Shown here: positions 26,849 to 34,868 of the stretch, one piece after another
Numbering within the stretch: position 1 is the first letter of the stretch
How the letters are laid out: each line of letters starts with the position of its first letter
Source of the DNA: Ktedonobacter sp. SOSP1-85
Lineage (GTDB): Bacteria > Chloroflexota > Ktedonobacteria > Ktedonobacterales > Ktedonobacteraceae
NCBI RefSeq assembly: GCF_016587415.1
Contig: NZ_BNJI01000001.1
Coordinates: 496,001 to 560,000, forward strand
Length of the DNA stretch: 64,000 bases
Reading direction: 5' to 3'
The notes under the pieces: generated by a model
What the model was told of the DNA's origin: nothing
The model's input: only the letters and a program-made list of their open reading frames with translations
The model's database searches: none
Position numbers and translations under genes: made by a program

Positions 26849-27397
26849 TCAGTCTTTTTTTTCCGGCGTCTCCAGGTCATACACCGTCACTGTCCCGCTT
26901 TTGCGCTTGCGCAGCGCGTAGCCGGTATGGCACCAGGTCCGCGTGCGCTGGTAGCTGTAGCCTGCTTCGTGGAGCACCTCCCGAATCGTTTCGGCGGCGA
27001 CCTGGGGCAGGTCCGTCTTGCGCAGGGCATCGCGTAGCAGCATCAGCGACCAGGTGGCCGTCTGATCCTTTTTACGATCCGGTTCGCGCTGGACTTCTGC
27101 GAGGATAAGCGCCCGCTGCGCGCTCGTATACGTTGGTTTGCGACCACGCCCGGTTGCTGTTTCCAGAACCGCAAGCCCACACTGGTTAAAGCGGTGAACT
27201 ATTTGAGCCACTGCCTCCCGGCTCAGACCCGCTTCCTGCCCCGCCACTGTCAGCGTCGCTCCCGCTGCCACTGCCAGCAGGGCTTTGGCTCGTTTCACGG
27301 CATCCAGACGCTCACTCGTCGCTTTCACTACTCGTGTCAGCTCTTTCTGCTCTTCTTTCTTCAGATCTCGGAGTTCTTCTTTTCTTGGTCTTCCCAT
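26849..27397 (-). CDS. IS630 transposase, N-terminal ORF A (second element)
   Basis: 182 residues with a helix-turn-helix (LTVAGQEAGLSREAVAQIVHRF), an arginine-rich linker (GRGRKPTYTSAQRALIL) and a second DNA-binding part. It ends TPEKKD-stop at an A8 run (T8 on plus, 26855-26862). A -1 slip on A_AAA_AAA continues into EKKRLIELACEQ, the start of the catalytic domain. This is the same architecture as the element at 12204-13284. Confidence 0.85.
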   Translation of the reverse strand: MGRPRKEELRDLKKEEQKELTRVVKATSERLDAVKRAKALLAVAAGATLTVAGQEAGLSREAVAQIVHRFNQCGLAVLETATGRGRKPTYTSAQRALILAEVQREPDRKKDQTATWSLMLLRDALRKTDLPQVAAETIREVLHEAGYSYQRTRTWCHTGYALRKRKSGTVTVYDLETPEKKD

Positions 27398-27556
27398 CGC
27401 TGGCTCCTTCCTGCTTCTTTTTCCTGCAGTTTACCCCTTTCTTTCCTCTTTTGCAAACCAATTGCGAGTTGACCCACTAGTTGAATTTCCGGTACAGAAT
27501 AGCACTCTCGTGCCACTCTCCTTTGAGCAACGGAACACCATCATGATCGCTTGTGC

Positions 27557-27763
27557 TTAGAGCCGAGGCGCTTCCCAGATTTGGATTGTGTGATCAGCAG
27601 AACCAGAAGCAAGGAAGTTGCCATCAGGCGACCAGGCGACCGACCAGGCAGTGTCGCGATGCCCCTGGTACGTTAAGAGCTGTGCCCCTGTCTGCGCATT
27701 CCATACCTGGACCGTCCAGTCCGACCCGGCAGCCGCAATCCTGGAGTCATCGAATTTGAACAT
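27557..27763 (-). pseudogene. WD40-repeat fragment (C-terminal remnant)
   Basis: 68 residues forming about one and a half WD40 blades (SRIAAAGSDWTVQVWNAQTG, then WSVAWSPDGNFLASGSADHTIQIW) before a natural-looking stop. Upstream there is a stop in the same frame within about 20 nt and no ribosome site. It is probably the tail of a larger beta-propeller gene whose front was lost, next to the IS630 insertion. Confidence 0.6.
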
Positions 27764-28006
27764 CGTATGACCTAAGCTTTCGCTTTAGACTTTCTCCCAA
27801 ACTGGAATAGGGTCATGCATGAGCATGACCAAATGCGCTTTTGCTGCTTGATCGTGTTCATTGTCTCTTGCTTCCTGCTCTTCCATACGATTCTCCATTT
27901 TACCGTTCGCCATCCACGCCTCTGGTGCGCTGCGTGATCTCGTGGGATGGGTTCTGTTGCGTCAACGATACTATATGCGCTACGTTCCATGACCAGAGCT
28001 ACCGTG

Positions 28007-28051
28007 AGGGTGACCGCGTGTCTGCGCGATGTCTCGACACGCGGTCACCCT
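28007..28051. terminator. 16-bp hairpin at the end of the alpha/beta hydrolase gene
   Basis: Arms 28007-28022 and 28036-28051 pair perfectly with a 13-nt loop, 7 nt past the hydrolase stop (28058, minus). No T-run follows. The remaining 240 bp to the WD40 fragment hold no supported gene. Confidence 0.6.
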
Positions 28052-28057
28052 TGTACC

Positions 28058-28879
28058 CTACGTGAGAGGTGTCTCGCCAAGCACCTCTTGCAACCTCGCG
28101 GAGAAGGCCCTCGGATGACTGATGTAACCCACATGGTGCCCGGGAAACTCCACAACGGTCGTCCCTAGCTTGTCCGCCATTGCGACCGCATTCTGATATC
28201 CGACATACGCTCGTCCGCTCTCTCCAGCAGCAATCACGATCCGAGTCTGAACCAAGGCGGATCTGAGTGCGGTGAAATCAAACCGGTAGCGGTCATACAT
28301 GGCAAATTCCCGCTTCAGTAAGAACATGGTGTTCTGGGTGGGTCGCTCCCCTTGTTCCGGCAGGTCGGCATCCGGCTCCCGGTCGTCGTAGGTCACACCG
28401 ATCTGTGCCATGAATTGCTGAATCGCCGAAGTCGCGCCATCACGGTGAGCGATTTCTCGGATGGTATCATGGCGCTCTTCTAACCCAGACAACAGATGAG
28501 ATGGGGGCTCGTGCGCGATCAATGTGCGCACTTGTTCGGGATAGCGTGCGACCAGGTCGAGTCCGACGACCGCACCGCCGCTGCTCCCAAACACATACGC
28601 CGGTTCGGACGTGACCGCAGCCAACAGGTGGTGAGCATCGTCACTATGCATCTCCACCTGCTGTTCTTCCTCTAGATTGTCGAGCGTGCTGCGGGAGAGG
28701 CCCCGGCGGTCGTAGGTCACAACGGTGTACTGGCTGGCAAGGTGCTTGGCGACGCCGTTGAAGGCACGGGCATCGCCACCTCCGCCGTGGATCAGAAGTA
28801 GGACGGGGCCAGAGCCGCGTACCTCGTAGGCGAGATGTGCACCAGGCACGCGCAAGGTGCCGCTTTTCGTTGAACTCAT
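28058..28879 (-). CDS. Alpha/beta-fold hydrolase
   Basis: 273 residues from ATG 28879. Oxyanion region LLLIHGGGGDARAFNG, a YDRRGLSRST loop, the nucleophile elbow YVFGSSGGAVVGLDL (Ser), and the catalytic His in VEFPGHHVGYISHP. It is a typical serine hydrolase of the haloalkane dehalogenase/esterase superfamily; substrate unknown. A 29-nt palindrome lies about 100 nt upstream, a probable TetR-type operator for this gene. Confidence 0.9.
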   Translation of the reverse strand: MSSTKSGTLRVPGAHLAYEVRGSGPVLLLIHGGGGDARAFNGVAKHLASQYTVVTYDRRGLSRSTLDNLEEEQQVEMHSDDAHHLLAAVTSEPAYVFGSSGGAVVGLDLVARYPEQVRTLIAHEPPSHLLSGLEERHDTIREIAHRDGATSAIQQFMAQIGVTYDDREPDADLPEQGERPTQNTMFLLKREFAMYDRYRFDFTALRSALVQTRIVIAAGESGRAYVGYQNAVAMADKLGTTVVEFPGHHVGYISHPRAFSARLQEVLGETPLT

Positions 28880-28975
28880 TTCACTTCCTCACTTCGTTTC
28901 TCTGTCTCAATAGATTCTATAAACAATGTGTTGCTTCGCCTCTGCTATTCGAGGCATCGCTGTCCCTCCTTCTCG

Positions 28976-29004
28976 AATTATGACTGACTTAGTCAGTCAT
29001 AATT
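28976..29004. promoter_or_regulatory. Perfect palindrome, likely TetR-family operator
   Basis: Two 13-bp arms, AATTATGACTGAC (28976-28988) and GTCAGTCATAATT (28992-29004), with a 3-nt centre. The TGACTGAC-N-GTCAGTCA core is typical of TetR/AcrR operators. It is positioned between the hydrolase and the TetR gene, about 100 nt before the hydrolase start. Confidence 0.75.
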
Positions 29005-29163
29005 ATAGGTGCTCACTTCCAGGTTGTCAAGAATTCGGCGGAGAGGATCAACTCGGCAACGAAGCTGTATTGGAGAGAAAGAACGTAGTGAGTGCGTGTG
29101 CAAGGTGATGTGTCAACACTAGGAGAAGTTTTTCTGATCGAATGGTACACTCCCCGAAAGCGC

Positions 29164-29224
29164 TTGACAAAGATGGGCTGAAGAGGTATATTTTTCAATG
29201 AAAGAAATTTTTATTCATTGAAAA
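29164..29224 (+). promoter_or_regulatory. tetR promoter with overlapping operator
   Basis: A consensus promoter: TTGACA (29164-29169), exactly 17 nt, TATATT (29187-29192). It is overlapped by an inverted repeat TTTTCAATGAA (29192-29202) / TTCATTGAAAA (29214-29224) at the start of transcription. The site differs in sequence from the 28976 palindrome. This layout suggests autorepression by the TetR-type regulator. Confidence 0.75.
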
Positions 29225-29234
29225 GGACAGTGGA

Positions 29235-29870
29235 ATGCCTCGAACGCCAGAAGCGAATCAACGCATCCGCGAAGCGCAGCGCGCAAAGATCCTGGAAAGT
29301 GCCAGGAGCGTCTTTGCGCGCAAGGGGATGGAAGCGACGATCACAGATATTGCCGCTGAAGCTCAGATTAGTCTTGGACTGGCTTACCGCTACTTTGCTG
29401 ACAAGGAGGCGATCTTCTCTGAGCTGGTCAAGCAAACAGTACCAGACGATTCTGCCGAGTTCCAGAAGCTGGTGAAGATGCCTGGAACACCAGGGGAACA
29501 TCTTGCTACGCTGATTTCGAGTATCGTGGGAGCACGAGGGCAGCGCGAACCACTTGAGGCCCATCAACTGCTTCAACATGCCCTCGATGCTGATGCTATG
29601 CCCGAAGAGATACGCGAATCGCTCAGCAAACGCTATCAAATGCTGTTGACAACGATGAGACAACTGATTGTCGAGGGCCAAGCCACCGGCGAGGTCGCGC
29701 CGGGCGACCCGGATCAACTGGTAGCGGTGATGAGTGCCTGTCTTGATGGCCTCACCCGTTGGGCTCTACGAGATCCAGAACAATTTCGCACCTACGTTCC
29801 TGATGCCCAGATCGTTCTGCGACTTTTTCAGCCCTTAACAGACGAGAAGAAAGCCTCAGAACAATCGTAG
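29235..29870 (+). CDS. TetR/AcrR-family transcriptional regulator
   Basis: 211 residues from ATG 29235. The N-terminal helix-turn-helix is AKILESARSVFARKGMEATITDIAAEAQISLGLAYRYFADKEAIF (residues 15-60, split here by the usual pattern), and the rest is the helical ligand-binding domain. A promoter and palindrome lie just upstream. It probably regulates itself, and perhaps the divergent alpha/beta hydrolase. Ligand unknown. Confidence 0.92.
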   Translation: MPRTPEANQRIREAQRAKILESARSVFARKGMEATITDIAAEAQISLGLAYRYFADKEAIFSELVKQTVPDDSAEFQKLVKMPGTPGEHLATLISSIVGARGQREPLEAHQLLQHALDADAMPEEIRESLSKRYQMLLTTMRQLIVEGQATGEVAPGDPDQLVAVMSACLDGLTRWALRDPEQFRTYVPDAQIVLRLFQPLTDEKKASEQS

Positions 29871-29992
29871 AGCAGCTTGCTTGGAGGCTGAAGGGAGTAT
29901 CGCTTTAGTGGATACTATGTCCTGATGCCCTCCTGTCCTTTTCTTATGTTTTAGTGTATGAAGCAAAAAAAGTGTTCGAAAGGAAAACGTGT

Positions 29993-31051
29993 ATGAAGAT
30001 CAATAAAGCCGAATCAGTCGTGCAACAAAAAAGATCTCCGCGAGTCAAGGGCATCGGTTACGACACCGGATTCAGTGTTGACGGCGTCACCCGTCGGCCG
30101 TTCGACCACGAGATCGTCCGGCGCGAATTGCAGATCATCCGCGACGACCTGCACTGCAGCGCGGTGCGCCTGTTCGGCAATGACCTGGACCGGCTCGAAT
30201 TCGCCGCGAGCCATGCCGCCGACCTGGGCCTGGAGGTCTGGTTCTCGCCGTTCACCTATCAGTTCGGTCCCGAGGAGATGCTCAACCTGCTCGCCGACGG
30301 CGCGGAGCGCGCCGAGCGGATCCGCCACCGGGGAGCCGAGGTCGTGTTCGTCACCGGCGCCGAGCTGAGCCTGTTCAACAGCGGGTTCCTGCCGGGCAAC
30401 AGCCTCGAGGAGCGGACCGGCCGTCTGCTCCGGCGCGAGCCGGGGATGCGTGAGCTGCTGACCGGGCTACCCGCCCGCATCAACGACTTCCTCGCCAGGG
30501 CCGTTACCGTGGTCCGCGAGCGGTTCGGTGGCAAGGTCACGTACGCCTCCATCCCGTTCGAGGGCGTCGACTGGACGCCATTCGACATCGTCTCGGTCGA
30601 CCTCCACCGCTCGAAGGAGATCGCCCACGTCTTCCAGCAGGGCGTCCGCACGCTGGTCGCGCAGGGCAAGCCGGTCGCGATCACCGAGTTCGGCTGCACC
30701 ACCCACCGCGGCGCGGCCGACCACGGCGCCCGCGGCGGCGGAGAGATGATCGAGTTCGACGGGACCACCCCGGTCCGGCTCAACGGCGACTACATCCGCG
30801 ACGAGCAAGAGCAGGCCACCTACCTGCGCGAGTTGCTGGACGTCTTCACCGTCGAGGGCGTCGACGCAGCCTTCGCGTGCACCTTCGTCTGCTACGGCTG
30901 GCCACACCGCAGCAACCCCCGCGAAGACCTCGACATGGCCAGCTGGGGCGTTGTCAAGATCCTGGAGAACCGCCTCGGCGACACCTATCCCGACATGCCC
31001 TGGGAACCCAAGGCCGCCTTCACCGCACTCGCCGACTACTACCACGGCTGA
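29993..31051 (+). CDS. TIM-barrel glycosidase-like protein, GC-rich and probably transferred
   Basis: 352 residues from ATG 29993 (MKINKAESVVQQ), with AAAGGAAAA 7-10 nt upstream. The fold appears to be a TIM barrel of glycoside-hydrolase type: GIGYDTGFS, RDDLHCSAVRLFGND, LEVWFSPFTYQF, EVVFVTGAELSLF (a possible acid), KPVAITEFGCTTHRGA (a second Glu at a strand end, as in GH clan A), and AFACTFVCYGWPH. Homologues I recall come mainly from Actinobacteria and are often labelled abortive-infection proteins without evidence. The coding region is strikingly richer in G+C, especially at third positions, than its neighbours, which suggests horizontal acquisition from a high-GC donor. Confidence 0.75.
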   Translation: MKINKAESVVQQKRSPRVKGIGYDTGFSVDGVTRRPFDHEIVRRELQIIRDDLHCSAVRLFGNDLDRLEFAASHAADLGLEVWFSPFTYQFGPEEMLNLLADGAERAERIRHRGAEVVFVTGAELSLFNSGFLPGNSLEERTGRLLRREPGMRELLTGLPARINDFLARAVTVVRERFGGKVTYASIPFEGVDWTPFDIVSVDLHRSKEIAHVFQQGVRTLVAQGKPVAITEFGCTTHRGAADHGARGGGEMIEFDGTTPVRLNGDYIRDEQEQATYLRELLDVFTVEGVDAAFACTFVCYGWPHRSNPREDLDMASWGVVKILENRLGDTYPDMPWEPKAAFTALADYYHG

Positions 31052-31138
31052 TCGCTCAGGGCTGATACCAGGCGCGTTTCTGATGTGATCTGAATAGTGC
31101 CCACGGGTTGCGTAACGAGATACACTCAAGGAACGGAG

Positions 31139-31184
31139 AAAGCAAGTCCATCATGAGGACGACGTATGATGGACTTGCTTTTTC
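31139..31184. terminator. Bidirectional terminator, 16-bp stem
   Basis: Arms 31139-31154 and 31166-31181 pair perfectly, with an 11-nt loop and a T-rich right flank. It separates the TIM-barrel gene from the convergent methyltransferase. Confidence 0.88.
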
Positions 31185-31196
31185 ACATCCCCGCAT

Positions 31197-31991
31197 TCAC
31201 TTGATTCCGATGCGGACTCGGTAACTAAAATACCAGGGAATGGGTTTGGATCCGATATGTTGGAGCGCGGCCTGTCTGAGGCGATCAAACCCGATCTCTT
31301 GTTCGGTGAATTGGAACTGGTGGCTGAGCGCACTGCTCTGCATCATCTCAAGAAACCGTGCAGCGTCTCCCTGCTCGATATGATGAAGCAATACCTCGCG
31401 GGTGAAGCGGAAGTGAGCGCTCTCGCGCAGAGGGTCGAGGGATTTGTTCTTCGGCCAGATCTTGAAGCTCTGAGCCAATCCGCGCTCCCGGACAAGCTCC
31501 ATTAAGCGCAAACTTCCCTCCTGGGCGAGCCAATCAAGCTCCCAATGGATTGCTGGTGGCGAATCATAGTCATACGCCGCAAAGAGTCCTCCGGGTCGAA
31601 GAATCCGAGTGATCTCGGCCAGGGTCGCAGTTGGTTCCATCCAGTGGAACGATTGGGCAGCAGTGACGATATCCGCACACCCATCAGGCAGACCCGTCTG
31701 ATGAGCAAGCCCCTCTCGATACTCGATATGTGTTGCGTAAGGATGGCCCTCGACGTTGCGGACAGCTTCGTTCCGCATATCGGCATTGGGTTCGATCCCA
31801 ATCACCTGCTCGGCCCGCCCGCCCCAGATCGCGGTTGACAGTCCAGTCCCGCTGCCCAAATCCACCATCAGAGCGGGATGCGGCAGGTGAATCAACTGCG
31901 TCAGCAGATCGAGCAAAGCTGGTGGTGGCGTCGGACGCGCCCGATCGTAGCTGCTGGCTTTGCCAGTCCAAACATCACTAGTTTCTGTCAT
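31197..31991 (-). CDS. Class I SAM-dependent methyltransferase
   Basis: 264 residues from ATG 31991. WTGKASSYDRARPTPP is the N-terminal signature of UbiE/Tam-like methyltransferases, followed by motif I LMVDLGSGTGLSTAIWGG, motif II EQVIGIEPNADMR, and AAQSFHWMEPTATLAEITRIL. Substrate not predictable. It lies downstream of the RHH-ClpN gene with a 36-nt gap, so it may be cotranscribed. Confidence 0.9.
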   Translation of the reverse strand: MTETSDVWTGKASSYDRARPTPPPALLDLLTQLIHLPHPALMVDLGSGTGLSTAIWGGRAEQVIGIEPNADMRNEAVRNVEGHPYATHIEYREGLAHQTGLPDGCADIVTAAQSFHWMEPTATLAEITRILRPGGLFAAYDYDSPPAIHWELDWLAQEGSLRLMELVRERGLAQSFKIWPKNKSLDPLRESAHFRFTREVLLHHIEQGDAARFLEMMQSSALSHQFQFTEQEIGFDRLRQAALQHIGSKPIPWYFSYRVRIGIK

Positions 31992-32027
31992 GCTGTTTTC
32001 TCCTTCCTTTTTTAAGCAGGGGAAGAG

Positions 32028-32618
32028 CTAGCCGAGAAGTTCGAAAACCTGGGCGCGTACCTTTCCCAAAATCCCAAGAGTATCGAGAATATCCGCGCCG
32101 ACACCGCCACCATCGCGCACTATTCCCAGCAAGATATGCTCGGTGCGAACGTAGGCACTTCCCTGACGCTCTGCTTCGTCCAGCGCAAGTGAGAGCACCT
32201 TGCGAACTCGGGGCACATAGTCAATTTCCTCCTTGGCAGGTTGGTTTCCACGCCCAATTTTCTTTTCAACAGCAGCACGGACAGGATCAAGTGCGACACT
32301 CAATTTTTCCAGCGCCAGGGCTGCGAGGCCCTCTTGTTCGCGCAACAAACCTAATAATAGGTGCTCGGTCCCGATATACTGGTGATTGAAGGACAGTGCC
32401 TCCTCGCGGGCGAGGGAGAGGACATGCTGAGCATGCTCATTGAAGCGACTGAGGTGTTTACTGGGTATCCATGTCGGCTGATAGCCCTGTAAAGCCTGAA
32501 ACAACAGTTGGTTGAGGACGCTGGTGATCGTGCGATCCTCCGTCTCGGCGATCTGCGCCAGTTGCTCATAGAAATGGACTGGAATTTCGATACGCTGACG
32601 ATCCTTACTGGATGGCAT
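32028..32618 (-). CDS. Ribbon-helix-helix domain fused to Clp N-terminal repeats
   Basis: 196 residues. Residues 1-45 (KDRQRIEIPVHFYEQLAQIAETEDRTITSVLNQLLFQAL) resemble a ribbon-helix-helix DNA-binding domain. Residues 55-196 are the two Clp-N repeats (FNEHAQHVLSLAREEALSF...YIGTEHLLLGLLREQEG and RVRKVLSLALDEAERQGSAYVRTEHILLGIVRDGGG). There is no AAA+ ATPase domain, unlike ClpA/C. ClpN domains bind adaptors or substrates; a DNA-binding version could couple protein-quality sensing to transcription. A palindromic operator and a TATAAT promoter precede it. Confidence 0.85.
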   Translation of the reverse strand: MPSSKDRQRIEIPVHFYEQLAQIAETEDRTITSVLNQLLFQALQGYQPTWIPSKHLSRFNEHAQHVLSLAREEALSFNHQYIGTEHLLLGLLREQEGLAALALEKLSVALDPVRAAVEKKIGRGNQPAKEEIDYVPRVRKVLSLALDEAERQGSAYVRTEHILLGIVRDGGGVGADILDTLGILGKVRAQVFELLG

Positions 32619-32660
32619 ACAACGGCTCCTGTTTCTGTTCCCTTTTTTGGGCGAATATGA

Positions 32661-32719
32661 TGGTATTTACGGTGGTATTTCCACTCTGGATTATACCATG
32701 GTAAATACCACCGCATCAA
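32661..32719 (-). promoter_or_regulatory. Promoter and repeat operator of the RHH-ClpN gene
   Basis: On the minus strand, TTGATG (32719-32714), 18 nt, TATAAT (32695-32690). Copies of TGGTATTTAC flank it: 32661-32670 and a second GGTGGTATTT (32671-32680) in one orientation, and their complement at 32701-32712. Short direct and inverted repeats around a promoter are typical of ribbon-helix-helix autoregulators. Confidence 0.65.
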
Positions 32720-33013
32720 GGGGTGATCCTTTATCCGAAGCCAGTCCAATTGCCTCGCATTCCTTGGCTCTTTGTAGGAACGAACCTCTTCACTATTCTC
32801 CTCATCCCTTCTTGCCGTGGCTAAAGAAACCGGAACAATGCCCAGAATCGACCGCGAGGTGGCACACACTGCAAGGGGTGCTTGACACATGTTGTTAGCA
32901 TCCCTCCTCTCCATTTCCACCCCTAACTTTCCCTCTCATCACCTTGCCCATTGCCTCTCTGATATATTATTATTACCTATGTCAACGTAACATATCAGAA
33001 AGGAGGTGATGAC

Positions 33014-33256
33014 GTGCGCGTGATCGCGTATACCCAGAAGTGTATTGCGGGCGGGAACTGTGTGCTCGCCTGCTCCGACGTTTTTGAGCAGCGAGACAGC
33101 GATGGCACCGTTCATGTTCTCAATGAGCGACCTTCTCTGGAACTGCTGAAAAAAGTGCGACAGGCCGTGGATCTCTGTCCGGGTCAGGTCTTCAGCATTG
33201 AGGACGAAGCAAACGATTCAGAGCTCATTGTTGTAGAAAATGACCAGGCGGTCTGA
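33014..33256 (+). CDS. Ferredoxin, 3Fe-4S type
   Basis: 80 residues starting at GTG 33014 after AAAGGAGGTGAT. The cluster ligands are C10, C16 and/or C20 (KCIAGGNCVLACSDVF) and C55 (LCPGQVF). The single-cluster, short acidic form is that of P450 partner ferredoxins. The P450 gene begins 115 nt downstream, so this is its probable electron donor. No ferredoxin reductase is in the window. Confidence 0.9.
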   Translation: MRVIAYTQKCIAGGNCVLACSDVFEQRDSDGTVHVLNERPSLELLKKVRQAVDLCPGQVFSIEDEANDSELIVVENDQAV

Positions 33257-33370
33257 TAAACGAAGGGTGCGGTATTCACCACCCTCCATGGAACTCGCTT
33301 GCGAAGATTCCCTCATTTCAGCAAGATAGTAATAAAAACAGGCAAATTCTAGATTGGAGCAAATAGCCCT

Positions 33371-34627
33371 ATGAGTAACGAACAGGATGTCAACGTTCAG
33401 GTGCCGGAGGTGCAGCAGGAAGCAGCACCGCTCCATTTCCCGTTTCCGCTGGCTGATCATCGTCTGGAGCTACCCAAAGAGTATACGGAGTTGCAAGCAA
33501 CGTGCCCGGTAGCGCGTGTGAAGATGCCCTACGGCGGTGATGCGCTTCTGTTGACCCGCCATGCAGATATCACGAAGGCTGCAAACGATGCGCAGCGCTG
33601 TGGCACGATTCTCCGCTCAGACGGCGATGTGCCGCGCATGGAGGTCTCGCCCCGTACACGCGAGGGTTCGCTCTTTACAGTGACACCTGAGCGCCACAAC
33701 CAGATTCGCCGCCTGGTTACGCAGGCCTTCACCGTCAAGCATGCCAATGAGATGCGTCCGGGGGTGGTCACACTGACCAATCGGCTGATCGATGAGATGG
33801 AGCGCAAGGGACCGCCGGCGGATCTCTACGAGGACTACGCCATCAAAACGCCGATGGCCGTCATTTGTGACCTGTTGGGCATTCCCTATGAAGATGAGAA
33901 GCTCTTCCGCGAATGGGGGCGCGATCTGCTCTCGCGCACTGCCACCTCAGAAGAACAGCAGGAGCGCTGGCAGAAAATGGTGCAGTATATTATGCCCCTG
34001 ATCGAGAAAGAGCGGGCCAATCCGAGCAATACCGTCCTGGGTCTGCTGGTGAAGAACCACGAACAGGGCGATGGCGTGCTTACAGAGCAGGAGATGCTCT
34101 CGTTCGCGCTTGGATTGATCGCCGCCGGTTTTGAGACGACCAGCACGAGCTTTACCAATTCCGCTTTTGTGTTGTTCCAACGCCCAGATCTGCTGGAACA
34201 GTTGAAAGCGCGCGTCGATGATGCAGAAGCGATGGCTTCCGCGATCGAGGAGATTCTGCGCGTCACCCTGCTGGGTGCGGGCGGTAGGCCGCGCATCACC
34301 CGCGAAGAGGTCGAGTTCAGCGGCGTCCATGTCCCGCCGGGCGAAGTGCTGGTGCTACCCTTTAATGCCGGCAATAAAGATCCATCGGTCTTCTCTGATC
34401 CAGACGTGGTGGATTTTGATCGCACGCCAAATCCCATCCTCAGCTTTGGCCGTGGTATCCATGCCTGCCTGGGTCAGCAACTGGCGCGTATGGAGATGCA
34501 GGTGCTCTGGACGACGCTGCTCAAACGTCTGCCGAATGTGCGCCTGGCAGTCGCTCCTTCTGAGGTGCCCTGGCGGTCAGGCGATACAGCGACCACCGGT
34601 CCGGCTCATCTCCCGGTGATCTGGTAG
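33371..34627 (+). CDS. Cytochrome P450
   Basis: 418 residues from ATG 33371. The I-helix oxygen-binding segment is LIAAGFETTSTSF, the EEILR (ExxR) motif follows, and the heme-binding signature FGRGIHACLGQQ has its ligand Cys at residue 366. Bacterial class I P450s like this take electrons from the neighbouring ferredoxin. The substrate cannot be inferred; relatives hydroxylate terpenes, fatty acids or natural products, and no biosynthetic genes are adjacent. Confidence 0.93.
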   Translation: MSNEQDVNVQVPEVQQEAAPLHFPFPLADHRLELPKEYTELQATCPVARVKMPYGGDALLLTRHADITKAANDAQRCGTILRSDGDVPRMEVSPRTREGSLFTVTPERHNQIRRLVTQAFTVKHANEMRPGVVTLTNRLIDEMERKGPPADLYEDYAIKTPMAVICDLLGIPYEDEKLFREWGRDLLSRTATSEEQQERWQKMVQYIMPLIEKERANPSNTVLGLLVKNHEQGDGVLTEQEMLSFALGLIAAGFETTSTSFTNSAFVLFQRPDLLEQLKARVDDAEAMASAIEEILRVTLLGAGGRPRITREEVEFSGVHVPPGEVLVLPFNAGNKDPSVFSDPDVVDFDRTPNPILSFGRGIHACLGQQLARMEMQVLWTTLLKRLPNVRLAVAPSEVPWRSGDTATTGPAHLPVIW

Positions 34628-34725
34628 TAGTTGCTCGCTTGTCCATCTCTGATTTTCCTTTCTGCTCTTGAAAGAAAGTGTGGTAGAGAGGCAGAGGTTA
34701 TGGTATAACATTCGGAGGTCGCATC

Positions 34726-34832
34726 GAAAGACTGCGCAAGCTTGCTATGGGCTCACGTGCAGCCCTACAGATTTTGCCCATAGAAGCGGGCAAAACGATC
34801 TCAACGCTCCAGAAAGGCTAGCGCAGTCTTTC
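34726..34832 (+). ncRNA. Candidate structured RNA or attenuator between the P450 and PadR genes
   Basis: A perfect 12-bp outer stem GAAAGACTGCGC (34726-34737) / GCGCAGTCTTTC (34821-34832) encloses nested helices: CTATGGGC (34745-34752) with GCCCATAG (34776-34783), or the alternative pair TTTTGCCC (34772-34779) with GGGCAAAA (34788-34795) plus GGGCT/AGCCC (34749-34753 / 34761-34765). These inner options exclude each other, as in RNA switches. It lies about 40 nt before the PadR start. I do not match it to a known class. Confidence 0.45.
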
Positions 34833-34868
34833 TTGCTCTTTTGTGGAATATATCGGGGATGGACGTCT

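Larger units (their letters stand above)
26107..27477 (-). mobile_element. Second IS630-family insertion sequence
   Basis: Inverted repeats GTGGGTCAACT (26107-26117) and AGTTGACCCAC (27467-27477) are each flanked by TA (26105-26106 and 27478-27479). The extended match AACTAGTGGGTCAACT / its complement spans 26102-26117 and 27467-27482. The transposase is again split in two frames at a poly-A run. It lies upstream of the methyltransferase gene and beside a WD40 remnant. Its sequence differs from the other IS630 in this window, so it is a separate family member. Confidence 0.88.

Noticed and set aside
27772..27990. Small ORF of 72 codons
   Set aside because: No start signal, no similarity that I recognise; lies in a degraded region beside the WD40 remnant.
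30467..31129. 220-codon frame opposite the GC-rich gene
   Set aside because: Long shadow frames are expected in GC-rich sequence; no motif.
34726..34832. Simple terminator of the P450 gene
   Set aside because: The loop is 83 nt and well structured; a plain terminator would have a short loop, though termination cannot be excluded.
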